Assembly (NCBI RefSeq): GCF_017305915.1
Contig: NZ_JAFKJN010000010.1
Coordinates: forward strand, 124,001-188,000
Direction of reading: 5' to 3'
DNA from: Reyranella sp.
Lineage (GTDB): Bacteria; Pseudomonadota; Alphaproteobacteria; Reyranellales; Reyranellaceae
DNA length: 64,000 nucleotides
A program made the translations under genes and the position numbers. Numbering within the stretch: the stretch's first letter is position 1; each line of letters starts with the position of its first letter. Shown piece by piece: positions 23,448 through 32,977 of this stretch. The notes beneath the pieces were generated by a model, which was not told the origin of the DNA, did not search any database, and saw nothing but the letters and a program-made list of their open reading frames with translations.

Positions 23448-26400
23448 TCAATAGTCCCATTCCATCTTCACGCCGACGCGGCCGTTGGAATCGGCGCCGA
23501 TGTCGCCCTCGATCTTGGTGTTCTTCAAGACCTCCCATTCGACCACGCCACGGCTGGAATCGGCCGAGGCGCCCTGGCGCGCGCCGACATAGACGCCAGG
23601 TGCCACGTAACGGCCGCCCTCGACCGAGGTGGTGGTGCCTTGGTTGCTACCGGAACCGCTGCCGCCCGAGTTGACCGAGAGCGTGTCGAGGCCCAGCCCA
23701 CCGCGCAGCCTGGCCATGAAGCCGCCGCCCACCGGCTGCTTGCCGGTCAGCTCGGCCAGCGCCTGGGCGGCGCTCAGCAGCTCCATCGGGCTGAGGCTGG
23801 AGGACGGCTTGCCGAACAGCAGCAACGCCATCGCCTCGTCCTGCGGCAGCTGCGGCGAGGAGGTGATCTCGATCTTGGGCGCGCGCGAGGAGCCGGTGAT
23901 GTCGACCTCGATGGTCGTACCCTGCACGTTGGTGGTGGCGGCGAAGTCGAGCAAGGGATCGATGGTCGTGGCGGTCATCAGCGAGACGTTGCCGCGCTTG
24001 AAGGCCAGGCGATGGCCCAGCAGGTTGAAGTCGCCGCGCCGCAGCGTGAGGCCGCCCTGCACCGCCGGCGCACCGGGATCGCCAGTGACGCTGAACTGGC
24101 CGCCGAGCTCGGCATCGAGGCCGCGGCCGCGCACGAACACCGCCTGCGGCGCCTTCACGTCCAGCGCCAGGCGCACGCCGTTGTTGGCCGGCTGCCGGCT
24201 GACCGGCGTCGGCGGCGCCTTGGCCGGCGCGTTGGCGGGATCCGGCGCGCCGGTGCGGTTGATCTCCGTCACCGGAATGGTCGGAAAGCTGGCGGCCTGC
24301 GAGGCGGCGATCGACAGCTCGGCGCGATCGATGGTGACCGGGCCCGCGACGTCGAAGCCGGTGAGGCTCGAGCCGGTGATCTTGATGTCGCTCGACACCG
24401 TGGCGACGAGGTCGGGCCGGCTGACCAGCAGCGCCTGGCGGCTCGCCACGGCCAGTTCGACCGGGAGACCTTGCGCCGGATCGAGCCGCACGTTGCCGGT
24501 GACATTGATCTCGCCGCTGCGCGCGGTCTGGAAGCGCAGGCGCTGGATCTGCAGGGTCTCACCCTGCAGCGCGATCAGCCCGTCGCCGCCGGTGAGCTTC
24601 ATCCCGGCATCCGGCATCGACATGGTCGCGTTGTTGAGCGCGATCGTGCCCGAGCCGGTGATGGTGTTGCCGATAGTGAGGTTGAGGTCGGGGCGCAGGG
24701 TGCCGGTGACGTTGCGCACGCTGAGGCCGAGCGCCGGCGAGAACGGCGCGAGATCGATCGCCCCGTTGATCGAGACCTGGAACTGCGGCGGCGCCTTGCC
24801 TTGCGGGACCGCGCCGTTGCCCTTGATGGTGACGTTGGTGTTGCCGCCGGCCGACAGCCGGGCATCGAGCGAGGCGCGCTGGTCGGCCATCGCGGCCGTC
24901 CCCTGCAACGCCAATGCCGGCAGCAGCGCCGTCTCCGGCCGCTTCACGCGAATGCCGGTCGCCGAATAGCTCGCCTGCAGGCGCGGATTGGCCAGCGCGC
25001 CGCTGACCTGCGCCTTGCCCGAGAGCATGCCCTCCACGCCGCTGCCCGGTGCGAAGTTGTCGACCAGGCCGAGCGGCAGGCCGGCGATGTCGACCGTGAG
25101 GTTGCTGGCCGCCGGATCGACCACGCCGGCCACGCGCACCGTGCCGCCGCCCAGCCGCAGCGCCGTCGGGTCGATGGTGACGCGCGAGCCCGCGATGACG
25201 GCCTTGGTCTGACCGGCGAGGCCGATGGGAATGCCCCGGTAGCGGCCGTCGAAGCGCTGCAGGGCGACCCTGATCTCGTCGGGCGACGGCTCGATGCGGG
25301 CGGCGACAGAGGCGTTGGTGGCGGCGCCATTCACCGTCGCGGTGGCGTCGAACGCCTTCCTGTCGCCCTTCACCGTCAGCGTCGCGCGGTTGAGGTCGGC
25401 GATGCCGCCCAGGCCGTCGGCCTTGAGCGAGGCATCCGCCACGGCCAAGCCCATCGGATCGGTGACCGTGGCGTCGAGCTGCAGGGTGCGCACGCCGGTC
25501 GTGCCGCTGCCCAGCCGGTCGCCGCGCAAGGTGACCGTGACCTTGCCGGCGTCGTTCGGCTCGGTCGCGATGTCGAGATCGATCGCGCCGGCGAGCGGCG
25601 TGCCGAGCAGCGGCGCGAGATCCTCGAGCCTGGCGAACTTCAGCTGCCCGCGGCCGGTCGCGCCCTTGGGCGTCACCGCGAGCTCGGTGACGTCGATCAC
25701 CGCGCTCGCCCAATGGCCCTGGAAGGTCGGCACGGCGATGCCGCCGTCGGCGTTGCGCGCGAAGCGGCCGTCGAGCGTCAGCGGCTGGTTGGCGAGATCG
25801 CCCTCGGCCTTGATCCGGCCGCGCACCGCCTCGCCTTCCAGCGCGGTGTCGAGCATCACCCTGAGCTTCTTCGACGCGATGCCGTTGCGGCTCAAGTCTG
25901 CGAGATCGACGGTGAATTGCAAGTCGCCGCCGGTCGGCGTCATCATCACCTTGCCCGTTGCATCGGCCGAACCGCCGATATCCTCCTGCAACGCGCCGAG
26001 CTTCGGTAGCTTCAGTGTCATGTCGATCGCGCCGGTGCGCTCGCGGCCAGTGCCCGACATCTCGAAGGTGAAGCCGGGGCTCGCCATCGCCACCTTGTCG
26101 AGCCGCCATGCCTGGTCCTGGCGCAGCGTCGCGCCCCCGCTCAGCTTCAGCTGCTCCTGCAGCAGGCCCGGCGGCACTCCTTCCAGGGTGAGCCGATCGA
26201 GGTTGCCCTGCCACTCGATCCGCTGGCGGGTCTTGTCATGCGCCGCGGTCAGTTCGATATGGCCGCGCCCGCCGATCGACATGTTGGCGAGCTTGGAGAA
26301 GGCCCCGAAGTCGTCGATGTCGACCGTGAACTTGCCGTCGGCCGCCTCGGTCGCCGGCAGGAAGCTGCCGCTGCCGTTCACGTTGGCCAGCGCCGTCGCG

Positions 26401-27659
26401 AGATCGAGACCGTCGATGGTGAGCTTGCCGTCCCGCGCGAGGCCGACCTTTGCCGATATCGTCACCGGCCCCGGGGGCAGCGCCTGCTCGGGCGGCAGCG
26501 GCAGGACGACGTCGTCCGCATTGCCCTTGAGCGTCGCGGTGACCTGCGGCTTGCCCGAGAATCCGGAGCCCGTCGCCTGCACGTCGAGCTTGAGGTTGCG
26601 CCACCGCGCCCCGGCCGCGAGATCGCTCAACGGGCCCGAATCGCCGCTACTGAGCGTGGCGGTCGCGTCGAGCTTGTCGGCCTTGGTGTCGAAGCGGCCG
26701 GTGGCATCGAGCGCGGCTGGCCCGACCTTGAGCGCGCTCTGCTTGACCACCAGCAGGCCTGCATCGTCGAACGACAGATCGGCCGTCAGGGTCGCGGGCG
26801 CGCGCAGCAGGCGCGCGATCGGGCTGTCGGGCAGGCCGGGGCCGACGACGCTCAAGTTCGCCGAGATCACGGTGGCATTGCCCTCGCGTTGCCAGCGGAT
26901 GCCGCCATTGGATGTGACGGCGTCGCCGGCGCCCGAGACCAGATCGGCCGTGCCCTGGTTGCGGTCGCCCTTGGCGATCAGCTTCAGCGACATCTGCTCG
27001 AGGTCGGGCCGGCCGATCAGCGCTGCGACCACGCCGCCCTTGGTCGATTCCTCGGCGGTGATCGTGCCATCGACCGAGAAGCGGTCGAGGCTGAAGCCGA
27101 GATCGACCGCGAGCTTCGCCGTCGGACCATCGGTGCGGTTCATCTCGAGCTTGAAGTGGCTCGCGCCGCCATCCGCGGTCAGCAGGCCCGAGCCGGCGAG
27201 CTTCCAGTGCGAATCGACGCCGCCCAGTGCCGCGCCGACACGCAGGTCGTCGACCGAGAGCGCGCCGAGATCGACGCCGACCGGGATGCCGAACTTGGAC
27301 GACGAGGCGGATGTCGTCGGCGTTTCCTCACGGGGCAGCGGTGGCCTCACCGCGTCGATCTTCGCCGCCTTCACCTCCTCGACCCGCACCCGGCCGCTCA
27401 GCAGCGACCAGAACGACCAACGCACCTGCGTATCGTCGAGCGAGAGCCAGACGCCGTCCTTGTCGCGCAATTCGATGCGTTCGACGCGCACGTCGGTCGG
27501 GATGAAGCCGCCGATTCCCTTCACCGAGAGGTCGCTCGACGACACCAGGCTCGCGAGCGTGCGCAGGCCAGGCGGCGTCTGAAGCACGAAGAACGCCGCC
27601 ACCAGCAGGACGACCAGGCCGCCCAGGGTCCACGCCATGAAACGAAGGAAGCGGCGCAT
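23448..27659 (-). CDS. tamB: Translocation and assembly module TamB
   Basis: Very large AsmA-like protein of 1403 residues that spans the periplasm from the inner membrane to TamA and helps deliver proteins or lipids to the outer membrane. It has one N-terminal membrane anchor (about 8-28), a long beta-helical groove of repeating strands (about 40-1050), and a C-terminal TamB/DUF490 domain (about 1050-1403) ending in the aromatic VKMEWDY typical of the family. The ATG overlaps the tamA stop as TGATG. The frame extends upstream into tamA, but that extension is not coding in this frame. Confidence 0.95.
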   Translation of the reverse strand: MRRFLRFMAWTLGGLVVLLVAAFFVLQTPPGLRTLASLVSSSDLSVKGIGGFIPTDVRVERIELRDKDGVWLSLDDTQVRWSFWSLLSGRVRVEEVKAAKIDAVRPPLPREETPTTSASSSKFGIPVGVDLGALSVDDLRVGAALGGVDSHWKLAGSGLLTADGGASHFKLEMNRTDGPTAKLAVDLGFSLDRFSVDGTITAEESTKGGVVAALIGRPDLEQMSLKLIAKGDRNQGTADLVSGAGDAVTSNGGIRWQREGNATVISANLSVVGPGLPDSPIARLLRAPATLTADLSFDDAGLLVVKQSALKVGPAALDATGRFDTKADKLDATATLSSGDSGPLSDLAAGARWRNLKLDVQATGSGFSGKPQVTATLKGNADDVVLPLPPEQALPPGPVTISAKVGLARDGKLTIDGLDLATALANVNGSGSFLPATEAADGKFTVDIDDFGAFSKLANMSIGGRGHIELTAAHDKTRQRIEWQGNLDRLTLEGVPPGLLQEQLKLSGGATLRQDQAWRLDKVAMASPGFTFEMSGTGRERTGAIDMTLKLPKLGALQEDIGGSADATGKVMMTPTGGDLQFTVDLADLSRNGIASKKLRVMLDTALEGEAVRGRIKAEGDLANQPLTLDGRFARNADGGIAVPTFQGHWASAVIDVTELAVTPKGATGRGQLKFARLEDLAPLLGTPLAGAIDLDIATEPNDAGKVTVTLRGDRLGSGTTGVRTLQLDATVTDPMGLAVADASLKADGLGGIADLNRATLTVKGDRKAFDATATVNGAATNASVAARIEPSPDEIRVALQRFDGRYRGIPIGLAGQTKAVIAGSRVTIDPTALRLGGGTVRVAGVVDPAASNLTVDIAGLPLGLVDNFAPGSGVEGMLSGKAQVSGALANPRLQASYSATGIRVKRPETALLPALALQGTAAMADQRASLDARLSAGGNTNVTIKGNGAVPQGKAPPQFQVSINGAIDLAPFSPALGLSVRNVTGTLRPDLNLTIGNTITGSGTIALNNATMSMPDAGMKLTGGDGLIALQGETLQIQRLRFQTARSGEINVTGNVRLDPAQGLPVELAVASRQALLVSRPDLVATVSSDIKITGSSLTGFDVAGPVTIDRAELSIAASQAASFPTIPVTEINRTGAPDPANAPAKAPPTPVSRQPANNGVRLALDVKAPQAVFVRGRGLDAELGGQFSVTGDPGAPAVQGGLTLRRGDFNLLGHRLAFKRGNVSLMTATTIDPLLDFAATTNVQGTTIEVDITGSSRAPKIEITSSPQLPQDEAMALLLFGKPSSSLSPMELLSAAQALAELTGKQPVGGGFMARLRGGLGLDTLSVNSGGSGSGSNQGTTTSVEGGRYVAPGVYVGARQGASADSSRGVVEWEVLKNTKIEGDIGADSNGRVGVKMEWDY

Positions 27660-29521
27660 CAGAAGGCCTGCCCAATGCTGACATAGACGCCGAACGGGGC
27701 ATCGCCGTCGCGCTTGTTCAGCGGGACGCCGACATCGAGCCGCGCCGGGCCGAAGCTGGTGTAGTAACGCACGCCCGCGCCGGCGCCGAGCCGCGGCGCG
27801 AACTGCGAGAAGTTGGGCATCGTGTCGGTATAAGAGCTGCCGGCATCGACGAACAGCACGGCGCCCCACGACTCGCCGATGCGCTGGCGGAACTCGATGC
27901 TGCCCTCGACCAGGCTGGCGCCGCCCAGCGGGTTGTTGAAGGCGTCGCGCGGGCCCGCGCTCTGGTAGGCGAAGCCCCGCACGGAGCCGCCGCCGCCGGC
28001 ATAGAACAGCTTGTCGAACGGGATGCTGGCGTTGGTGCCGCCGGGAATCGTGCCGAAGGCGGCGCGGCCGGCGAGCACCGAGCGGCCGTCACCGCTTATA
28101 TTGACGTAAGCCGTGCCGACCAGCTTCAGGATGCCGAAAATGTCGCCGCTGTGAGTCATGTCGGCATAGGGCGCGGCGTTCAAGGTGAGGCGGAAGCCTT
28201 CGGTCGGGTCGACATCGCTGTTGGCCCGGTTGTAGATCACCTGCGCCGGCAGGCCTATCAGGCTGTAGTAACCCCAGATGCCGTAGCGCTGGATCTGCGA
28301 GACCTCGCCGCTCAGCCCGGCCCTGAACCGCCATTGCGGATTGAGGATCTGGTCGATGCCGACCAGCAGCGTCACCGCCTTGCGGTGATAGGCGTCGAAG
28401 ATCTCGTTGACCGCGGCGGCGTTGGCCACCGCGTCCTGCTGCTTCGTCAGCCAGTCGGGCTTGCGGAAGTCGATCTTGATGCCGTAGCCGAGCTCCGCCG
28501 GGATGGCGCCCTGGCCGATATGGTTGACCTCGGCCGACAGCTTCAGGCTCTCGGCCTCGCCGAACAGGTTGCGATGCATCCAGTAGCCGTTGACGCCAAA
28601 GCCGCGCTGGGTCTCGTAGCTGGCGCCGAAGCCGATGGTGCGCGGCACGCGATCGGTGAGCTCGACGTCGAACGGCAGCTCGCCACGCCCGTCCAGCGCC
28701 GCGCCGGGCTTGATGCGCACCGAGTTGAACGTGCCGAGCGAGGTCAGCCGGTCGCGCAGGGCGTTGACCTTGGCCGGCGAATAGGGATCGCCCTGCTCGA
28801 ACGGCACGCGCTTCTGCAGGTAGGTCGTGTCGACCTTCTCGGTGCCCGAGAAGCGGACGCGGCCCATGCGCGTCGGCGGGCCGGAGTCGAGGGTGAAGGT
28901 GACGTGCGCCTCGCGCGTGGCGTGGTCGATCAGCACCTCGCGATGGGTGACGGCGGCGAGCGCGTAGCCACGGCCGCGGATCTGGCCGAGGATCTGGTCC
29001 TCGGTGGCGAGGATCAGCGCGGCGTCGGCCGGCTTGCCGGGCCCGATCGAGAGCTTGCTGCGGTCGAGGCCGGGGTAGCCGACGATGTCGGGTGGGCCCT
29101 GGAGCGCGAGATCGACCACGCGGTAGACCGGGCCGGTCGCGACGTCGATGGTGAAGGCGACCTTGTCGGACTCGGGCTTCTGCTCGATGGCGTCCAGGGC
29201 GGCGGGTTCGTCGACCGGCTGACCGACGACGGTGGCCGTCACCCGGGCGTCGTAATAGCCCTTCGAGCGCAGCGCGGTGGCGACGCGGGCGCGGCGGGTC
29301 TGGGCGCCCTGCAGCAGCGCCAGGCTGTCGCCGGTGAGCGGCTGGTCCTTGTCGAGCTCCTTGGTGAGTTTGCGCAGCTCCTCCGCCATGCCCTCGTCCC
29401 CGACGATGTTCAGGGTCACCTCTCCGGTGCGCGCGAAGGCGATCGCCGTCGTCAGCATGATCGCCGCCAGGGCGGCCAGCAGATGGCGGAGCCATCGTTG
29501 GTGGGGTCTCGGGCTGGCCAT
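27659..29521 (-). CDS. tamA: Translocation and assembly module TamA (Omp85 family)
   Basis: Outer-membrane beta-barrel protein of 620 residues. A signal peptide (about 1-31, ending AFA) is followed by POTRA domains (about 35-280) and an Omp85 barrel (about 300-620) with the conserved GGSVRGFAYQ loop motif and the C-terminal phenylalanine (SIGQAF) recognised by the Bam machinery. It is coupled to tamB by a TGATG overlap. The ATG at 29521 is chosen because it gives a proper signal peptide; the open frame further upstream lacks one. Confidence 0.94.
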   Translation of the reverse strand: MASPRPHQRWLRHLLAALAAIMLTTAIAFARTGEVTLNIVGDEGMAEELRKLTKELDKDQPLTGDSLALLQGAQTRRARVATALRSKGYYDARVTATVVGQPVDEPAALDAIEQKPESDKVAFTIDVATGPVYRVVDLALQGPPDIVGYPGLDRSKLSIGPGKPADAALILATEDQILGQIRGRGYALAAVTHREVLIDHATREAHVTFTLDSGPPTRMGRVRFSGTEKVDTTYLQKRVPFEQGDPYSPAKVNALRDRLTSLGTFNSVRIKPGAALDGRGELPFDVELTDRVPRTIGFGASYETQRGFGVNGYWMHRNLFGEAESLKLSAEVNHIGQGAIPAELGYGIKIDFRKPDWLTKQQDAVANAAAVNEIFDAYHRKAVTLLVGIDQILNPQWRFRAGLSGEVSQIQRYGIWGYYSLIGLPAQVIYNRANSDVDPTEGFRLTLNAAPYADMTHSGDIFGILKLVGTAYVNISGDGRSVLAGRAAFGTIPGGTNASIPFDKLFYAGGGGSVRGFAYQSAGPRDAFNNPLGGASLVEGSIEFRQRIGESWGAVLFVDAGSSYTDTMPNFSQFAPRLGAGAGVRYYTSFGPARLDVGVPLNKRDGDAPFGVYVSIGQAF

Positions 29522-29565
29522 GAGCAGCAGTAGCAGATTAACGCCGGAATGCGCGTTAAGATGCG

Positions 29566-30408
29566 CTAACCGACACGCATCAGGCGCAATCTCGGGTCGA
29601 GCAAATCGCGCAACCCGTCGCCCAGCATGTTGAGCCCGAGAACAGCCAGCGCCACGGCAAGACCCGGCCACAAGGCAAGCTCCGGCGCCTGGAAGATGTA
29701 CGTCTGCGCATCCCGCAACATACGGCCCCAGGACGGCACCGGCGGCTGGGCGCCGAGCCCCAGGTAAGATAGGCCAGCTTCGGCCAGGATCGCCACCGCG
29801 AACTGGATGGTCGCCTGGACGATCAGCACGCTCATGATGTTGGGCAGGACGTGCCGCAGCGTGATGCCGATCGGCCCGCGGCCCATCGCCGTCGCAGCCC
29901 GCACGAAGTCGCGGCTCCACATCGCCAGCGACGCGCCTCGGGTGACGCGGGCGAACACCGGGATGTTGAAGATGGCAATCGCCAGGATGGCGTTGCGCGC
30001 GCTCGCCCCCAGCACCGAGGTGATCAGGATCGCGATCAGCACCGCCGGAAAGGCGAAGATCAGGTCCGAGGTGCGCGACAGGGCCTCGTCGACCCAGCCG
30101 CCGCGCGCTGCCGCCCAGGCGCCGAGCGTCACGCCGACGGTCATGCCCAGCACGACGGCGATCAGGCCGACGGTGATCGAGGTCTGGGCGCCGACCATGA
30201 TGCGCGACAGCACATCGCGGCCGAGATGGTCGGTGCCGAGCCAGTGCTCGGGCGACGACGGCCGGAGCTTGAAGCGCATCGCGAGCTCGTCGACCGGGTA
30301 CGGCGTCCAGAAGACCGAAACCAGCGCGGTGCCAACGAACAGCAGCAGCAGCACGGCGCCGATCTGGAAGCCGACATGGCGGCGGGCGCGGGCCAGGAAG
30401 GCGCTCAT
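29566..30408 (-). CDS. Peptide/nickel-type ABC transporter permease (DppC-like)
   Basis: Inner-membrane permease of 280 residues with an N-terminal helix (about 12-32), the GTDHLGRDVLSR segment near 58-69 typical of DppC/OppC, and five further helices; the EAA loop AATAMGRGPIGITLRHVLPN lies near 170-190. It pairs with the DppB-like permease 10 bp upstream. No ATPase gene follows; the next gene is tamA on the same strand. Confidence 0.92.
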   Translation of the reverse strand: MSAFLARARRHVGFQIGAVLLLLFVGTALVSVFWTPYPVDELAMRFKLRPSSPEHWLGTDHLGRDVLSRIMVGAQTSITVGLIAVVLGMTVGVTLGAWAAARGGWVDEALSRTSDLIFAFPAVLIAILITSVLGASARNAILAIAIFNIPVFARVTRGASLAMWSRDFVRAATAMGRGPIGITLRHVLPNIMSVLIVQATIQFAVAILAEAGLSYLGLGAQPPVPSWGRMLRDAQTYIFQAPELALWPGLAVALAVLGLNMLGDGLRDLLDPRLRLMRVG

Positions 30409-30418
30409 GCCGCCACGC

Positions 30419-31366
30419 TCATGACGCCACCCGGGGCCGCGGGTCGAGCACCACGTAGGCGAGATCGACCAAGAGGTTCACGACCAGCACCAGGATGGTG
30501 AACAGGATCACCACGTTCTTGATCACGATCAGGTCGCGGTTGTTGATCGAGTCGTACACGAGCTGCCCCACGCCGGGCAGGCGGAAGACGCTTTCGATGA
30601 TCACTGCGCCCGCGATCAGGAAGCCCGCGATCAGCCCGGCCACCGTCGTCACCGGGATCAGCGCATTGCGCAGCGCATGCCGGAACAGGACGGTGCTCTC
30701 CGGCGCACCCTTGGCGCGCGCGGTGCGGACATAGTCCTCGCGCAACGTGTCGAGCATGGCCGAGCGCGTGACGCGGGTGAGGATCGCGATCTCGCCCAGC
30801 GACAGTGACAGCGCCGGCAGGACCAGGGCGTAGATCGAGCCCGCGGGGTCCTGGCGCCAGCCGGGGAAGCCGCCGGCCGGGAAGATCCGCCAGGTCACGG
30901 CGAAGGCCAGCACCAGCACGATGCCGAACCAGAAATTGGGAATCGAGATGCCGATCTGAGTGAAGCCCATGACGCCCCAATCGCCGGCGGTGCCGTGCGT
31001 CCAGGCGGCGAACACGCCAAGCGGGATGGCGACCAGCAGCGCCCAGGAGAGCGCCAGCGCGCCGAGCGGCAAGGTCACCGCCAGCCTGTCGCCGATCAGC
31101 CTGGCGACCGACGTGCCGTAGGCGTGGCTGTTGCCGAGATCGAAGCTCAGCAGCCCGCCGATCCAGTGCAGGTAGCGCACCGTCAGCGGCTGGTCGAAAC
31201 CGTACTGCGCGCGCACGGCCGCCAGTGTGTCGGGCCGCGCGTCGGTGCCCAGCATCACCAGCGCCGGATCGCCCGGCAGCACCTCGACGACGGCGAAGAC
31301 GACGACCGTCGCCAGCACCAGCGTGACCAGGGCGGCGGCGAGGCGGCGGGAGAGGAAGTCGAGCAT
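30419..31366 (-). CDS. Peptide/nickel-type ABC transporter permease (DppB-like)
   Basis: Inner-membrane permease of 315 residues with six helices. The first helix ends in VEVLPGDPALVMLG near 28-41 as in DppB/OppB, and the EAA loop TARAKGAPESTVLFRHALRN lies near 198-217. It is separated from the upstream binding-protein gene by a 90-bp gap containing a perfect 68-bp palindrome, and is followed after 10 bp by the DppC-like gene. Confidence 0.93.
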   Translation of the reverse strand: MLDFLSRRLAAALVTLVLATVVVFAVVEVLPGDPALVMLGTDARPDTLAAVRAQYGFDQPLTVRYLHWIGGLLSFDLGNSHAYGTSVARLIGDRLAVTLPLGALALSWALLVAIPLGVFAAWTHGTAGDWGVMGFTQIGISIPNFWFGIVLVLAFAVTWRIFPAGGFPGWRQDPAGSIYALVLPALSLSLGEIAILTRVTRSAMLDTLREDYVRTARAKGAPESTVLFRHALRNALIPVTTVAGLIAGFLIAGAVIIESVFRLPGVGQLVYDSINNRDLIVIKNVVILFTILVLVVNLLVDLAYVVLDPRPRVAS

Positions 31367-31371
31367 CAGAG

Positions 31372-31439
31372 TGTCATCCCGAGCGAAGCGAGGGATCTAT
31401 GCGGATCCGCATAGATCCCTCGCTTCGCTCGGGATGACA
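31372..31439. repeat. Perfect 68-bp palindrome (GTCATCCCGAGCG family) between SBP and permease genes
   Basis: Both 34-bp halves are exact reverse complements with no spacer: TGTCATCCCGAGCGAAGCGA through the central GCGGATCCGC and back. In RNA it forms a very stable hairpin between the binding-protein and permease cistrons, a place where such elements can stabilise the upstream message. Related copies lie at 12048 and 47016. Confidence 0.95.
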
Positions 31440-31456
31440 GCTTGCCGGGATGGCGG

Positions 31457-32947
31457 CTACTTCCAATGCACACCCGAGAAATCGGCCGAAGGAGACGGAT
31501 CGTTCTCCCACATGCCGGCCAGCTCCTTCTTCCAGACGCCGATCTTGGCGAGCTGGTAGAGAAAGCCGTTCACGGCGTCGCGCGCGATGATGCGCTGGCA
31601 ATCCTTCAGGAGCTCGTCGCGCTTGGTGAAGTCGGTGGCCGCCACCACCTCGCGCCACCTGGCCTTGAACGTCGCCGAATCGTAGTTCCAGTAGTAGCCG
31701 TCGCGGGCATAGCGATCGAGGTCGTTAGCCTCGGTATGGGCTACCACCGTGAGATCGTAGTTCTTCTCCTTGAACACCTCGGAGAGCCACTGCGGCCATT
31801 GGAGCTGGGTGATCGACACCTTGATGCCGATCTTGCCGAGCTGGCTCACCAGCACCTCGCCGGCGCGCTGCGCGTAGCCGACCGGCGGCAGCTTCAGGGT
31901 GGCCTCGAAGCCGTTGGGATAGCCCGCTTCGGCGAGCAGCGCCTTGCCCTTGGCGATGTCGAAGGGATAGGTCTTCGTAAGGTCGATATAGGCTTTGTTG
32001 TGCGGCGGGAAATGGCTGCCGATCGGCGTGCCGAAGCCCGATTCGGCGTCGATCAGCTCGGCGCGGTTGAGGGCATGGGCCATCGCCTGGCGCACCTTGA
32101 GATTGTCGAACGGCTTCTTGCCGTTGTTGGTCGCCATGATGACCTCGCCCTCGGTCGTGCCGACGACCACGGCGAAGCGGTTGTCCTTCTTCAGGCGGTC
32201 GACCAGCTCGGGCGCCTGGAATCCCGGGAAGGTGTCGACGTCGCCGGCCAGCAGCGCGCTCACCTGCGCCGACGGATCCTTCACGACCTTGAACACGATG
32301 GTCTTGAGCTTGATGTCGCCGAGGTCGCGGTAGCCGGCGAAGCGCTCGATGGCGATCGAATCGCCTTCCTTGCGCTCCTTGAAGGCGAACGGCCCGGTGC
32401 CGACCGGCTTCTTGTCGTTGGTCGCGGCCGACTTGGGATGCATGATGCCGGCGTCGCCCAGCGACAGGTTGTAGAGCAGGTAGGAGTTGGGCGACTTCAG
32501 CGTGACCTTGACGGTCGTCGGATCGACCGCCTCGACCTTCTCGATGTCGGTGTAGAGCGACTTCGCCGGCACCGTCGAATCGGCGGCGAACAGCCGGTCG
32601 ACCGAGAACTTCACGACCGCGGCGTCGAGCGCCTCACCGTCATGGAACTTCACGCCGGAGCGCAGCTTGAAGACGTACTCCTTGCCATCCTCGGAGATCT
32701 TCCAGCTTTCGGCCAGGCCCGGCTTGATCTCGCCGTTGCGGTCGATGCGGCCCAGGCTCTCGAAGATCGAGGGACAGGCGATGCTGCGGATCGCCGCCGC
32801 CGCGTTCTTGGTTGGATCCAACACCGGCGGCTCGAGCGACATGCCGATCACCAGCCGGTCCTTGGCCTGCGCCCAGGCCTCGGGGCCGAGCGCCGGCAGC
32901 AGCGCGAACGCGCCAACGCCCATCAGATGGCGGCGTGAAATGCTCAA
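31457..32947 (-). CDS. ABC transporter substrate-binding protein, family 5 (peptide/nickel type)
   Basis: Periplasmic binding protein of 496 residues. It has a signal sequence (about 1-26, cleavage after AWA) and the SBP_bac_5 fold (about 65-420), with FKLRSGVKFHDGEALDAAVVKFS near 93-115 as the best family signature. It is the first gene of the importer and would feed the two permeases downstream. The ligand may be a peptide, opine, glutathione or metal complex; sequence does not decide. Confidence 0.92.
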   Translation of the reverse strand: MSISRRHLMGVGAFALLPALGPEAWAQAKDRLVIGMSLEPPVLDPTKNAAAAIRSIACPSIFESLGRIDRNGEIKPGLAESWKISEDGKEYVFKLRSGVKFHDGEALDAAVVKFSVDRLFAADSTVPAKSLYTDIEKVEAVDPTTVKVTLKSPNSYLLYNLSLGDAGIMHPKSAATNDKKPVGTGPFAFKERKEGDSIAIERFAGYRDLGDIKLKTIVFKVVKDPSAQVSALLAGDVDTFPGFQAPELVDRLKKDNRFAVVVGTTEGEVIMATNNGKKPFDNLKVRQAMAHALNRAELIDAESGFGTPIGSHFPPHNKAYIDLTKTYPFDIAKGKALLAEAGYPNGFEATLKLPPVGYAQRAGEVLVSQLGKIGIKVSITQLQWPQWLSEVFKEKNYDLTVVAHTEANDLDRYARDGYYWNYDSATFKARWREVVAATDFTKRDELLKDCQRIIARDAVNGFLYQLAKIGVWKKELAGMWENDPSPSADFSGVHWK

Positions 32948-32977
32948 GGGACCCTCCTCAGTCGTGGCCGCAGCTTA

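Noticed and set aside
23298..26009. Plus-strand open frame of 903 codons opposite tamB
   Set aside because: Shadow of a highly GC-biased gene; low-complexity Arg/Gln/Asp composition and no domain.
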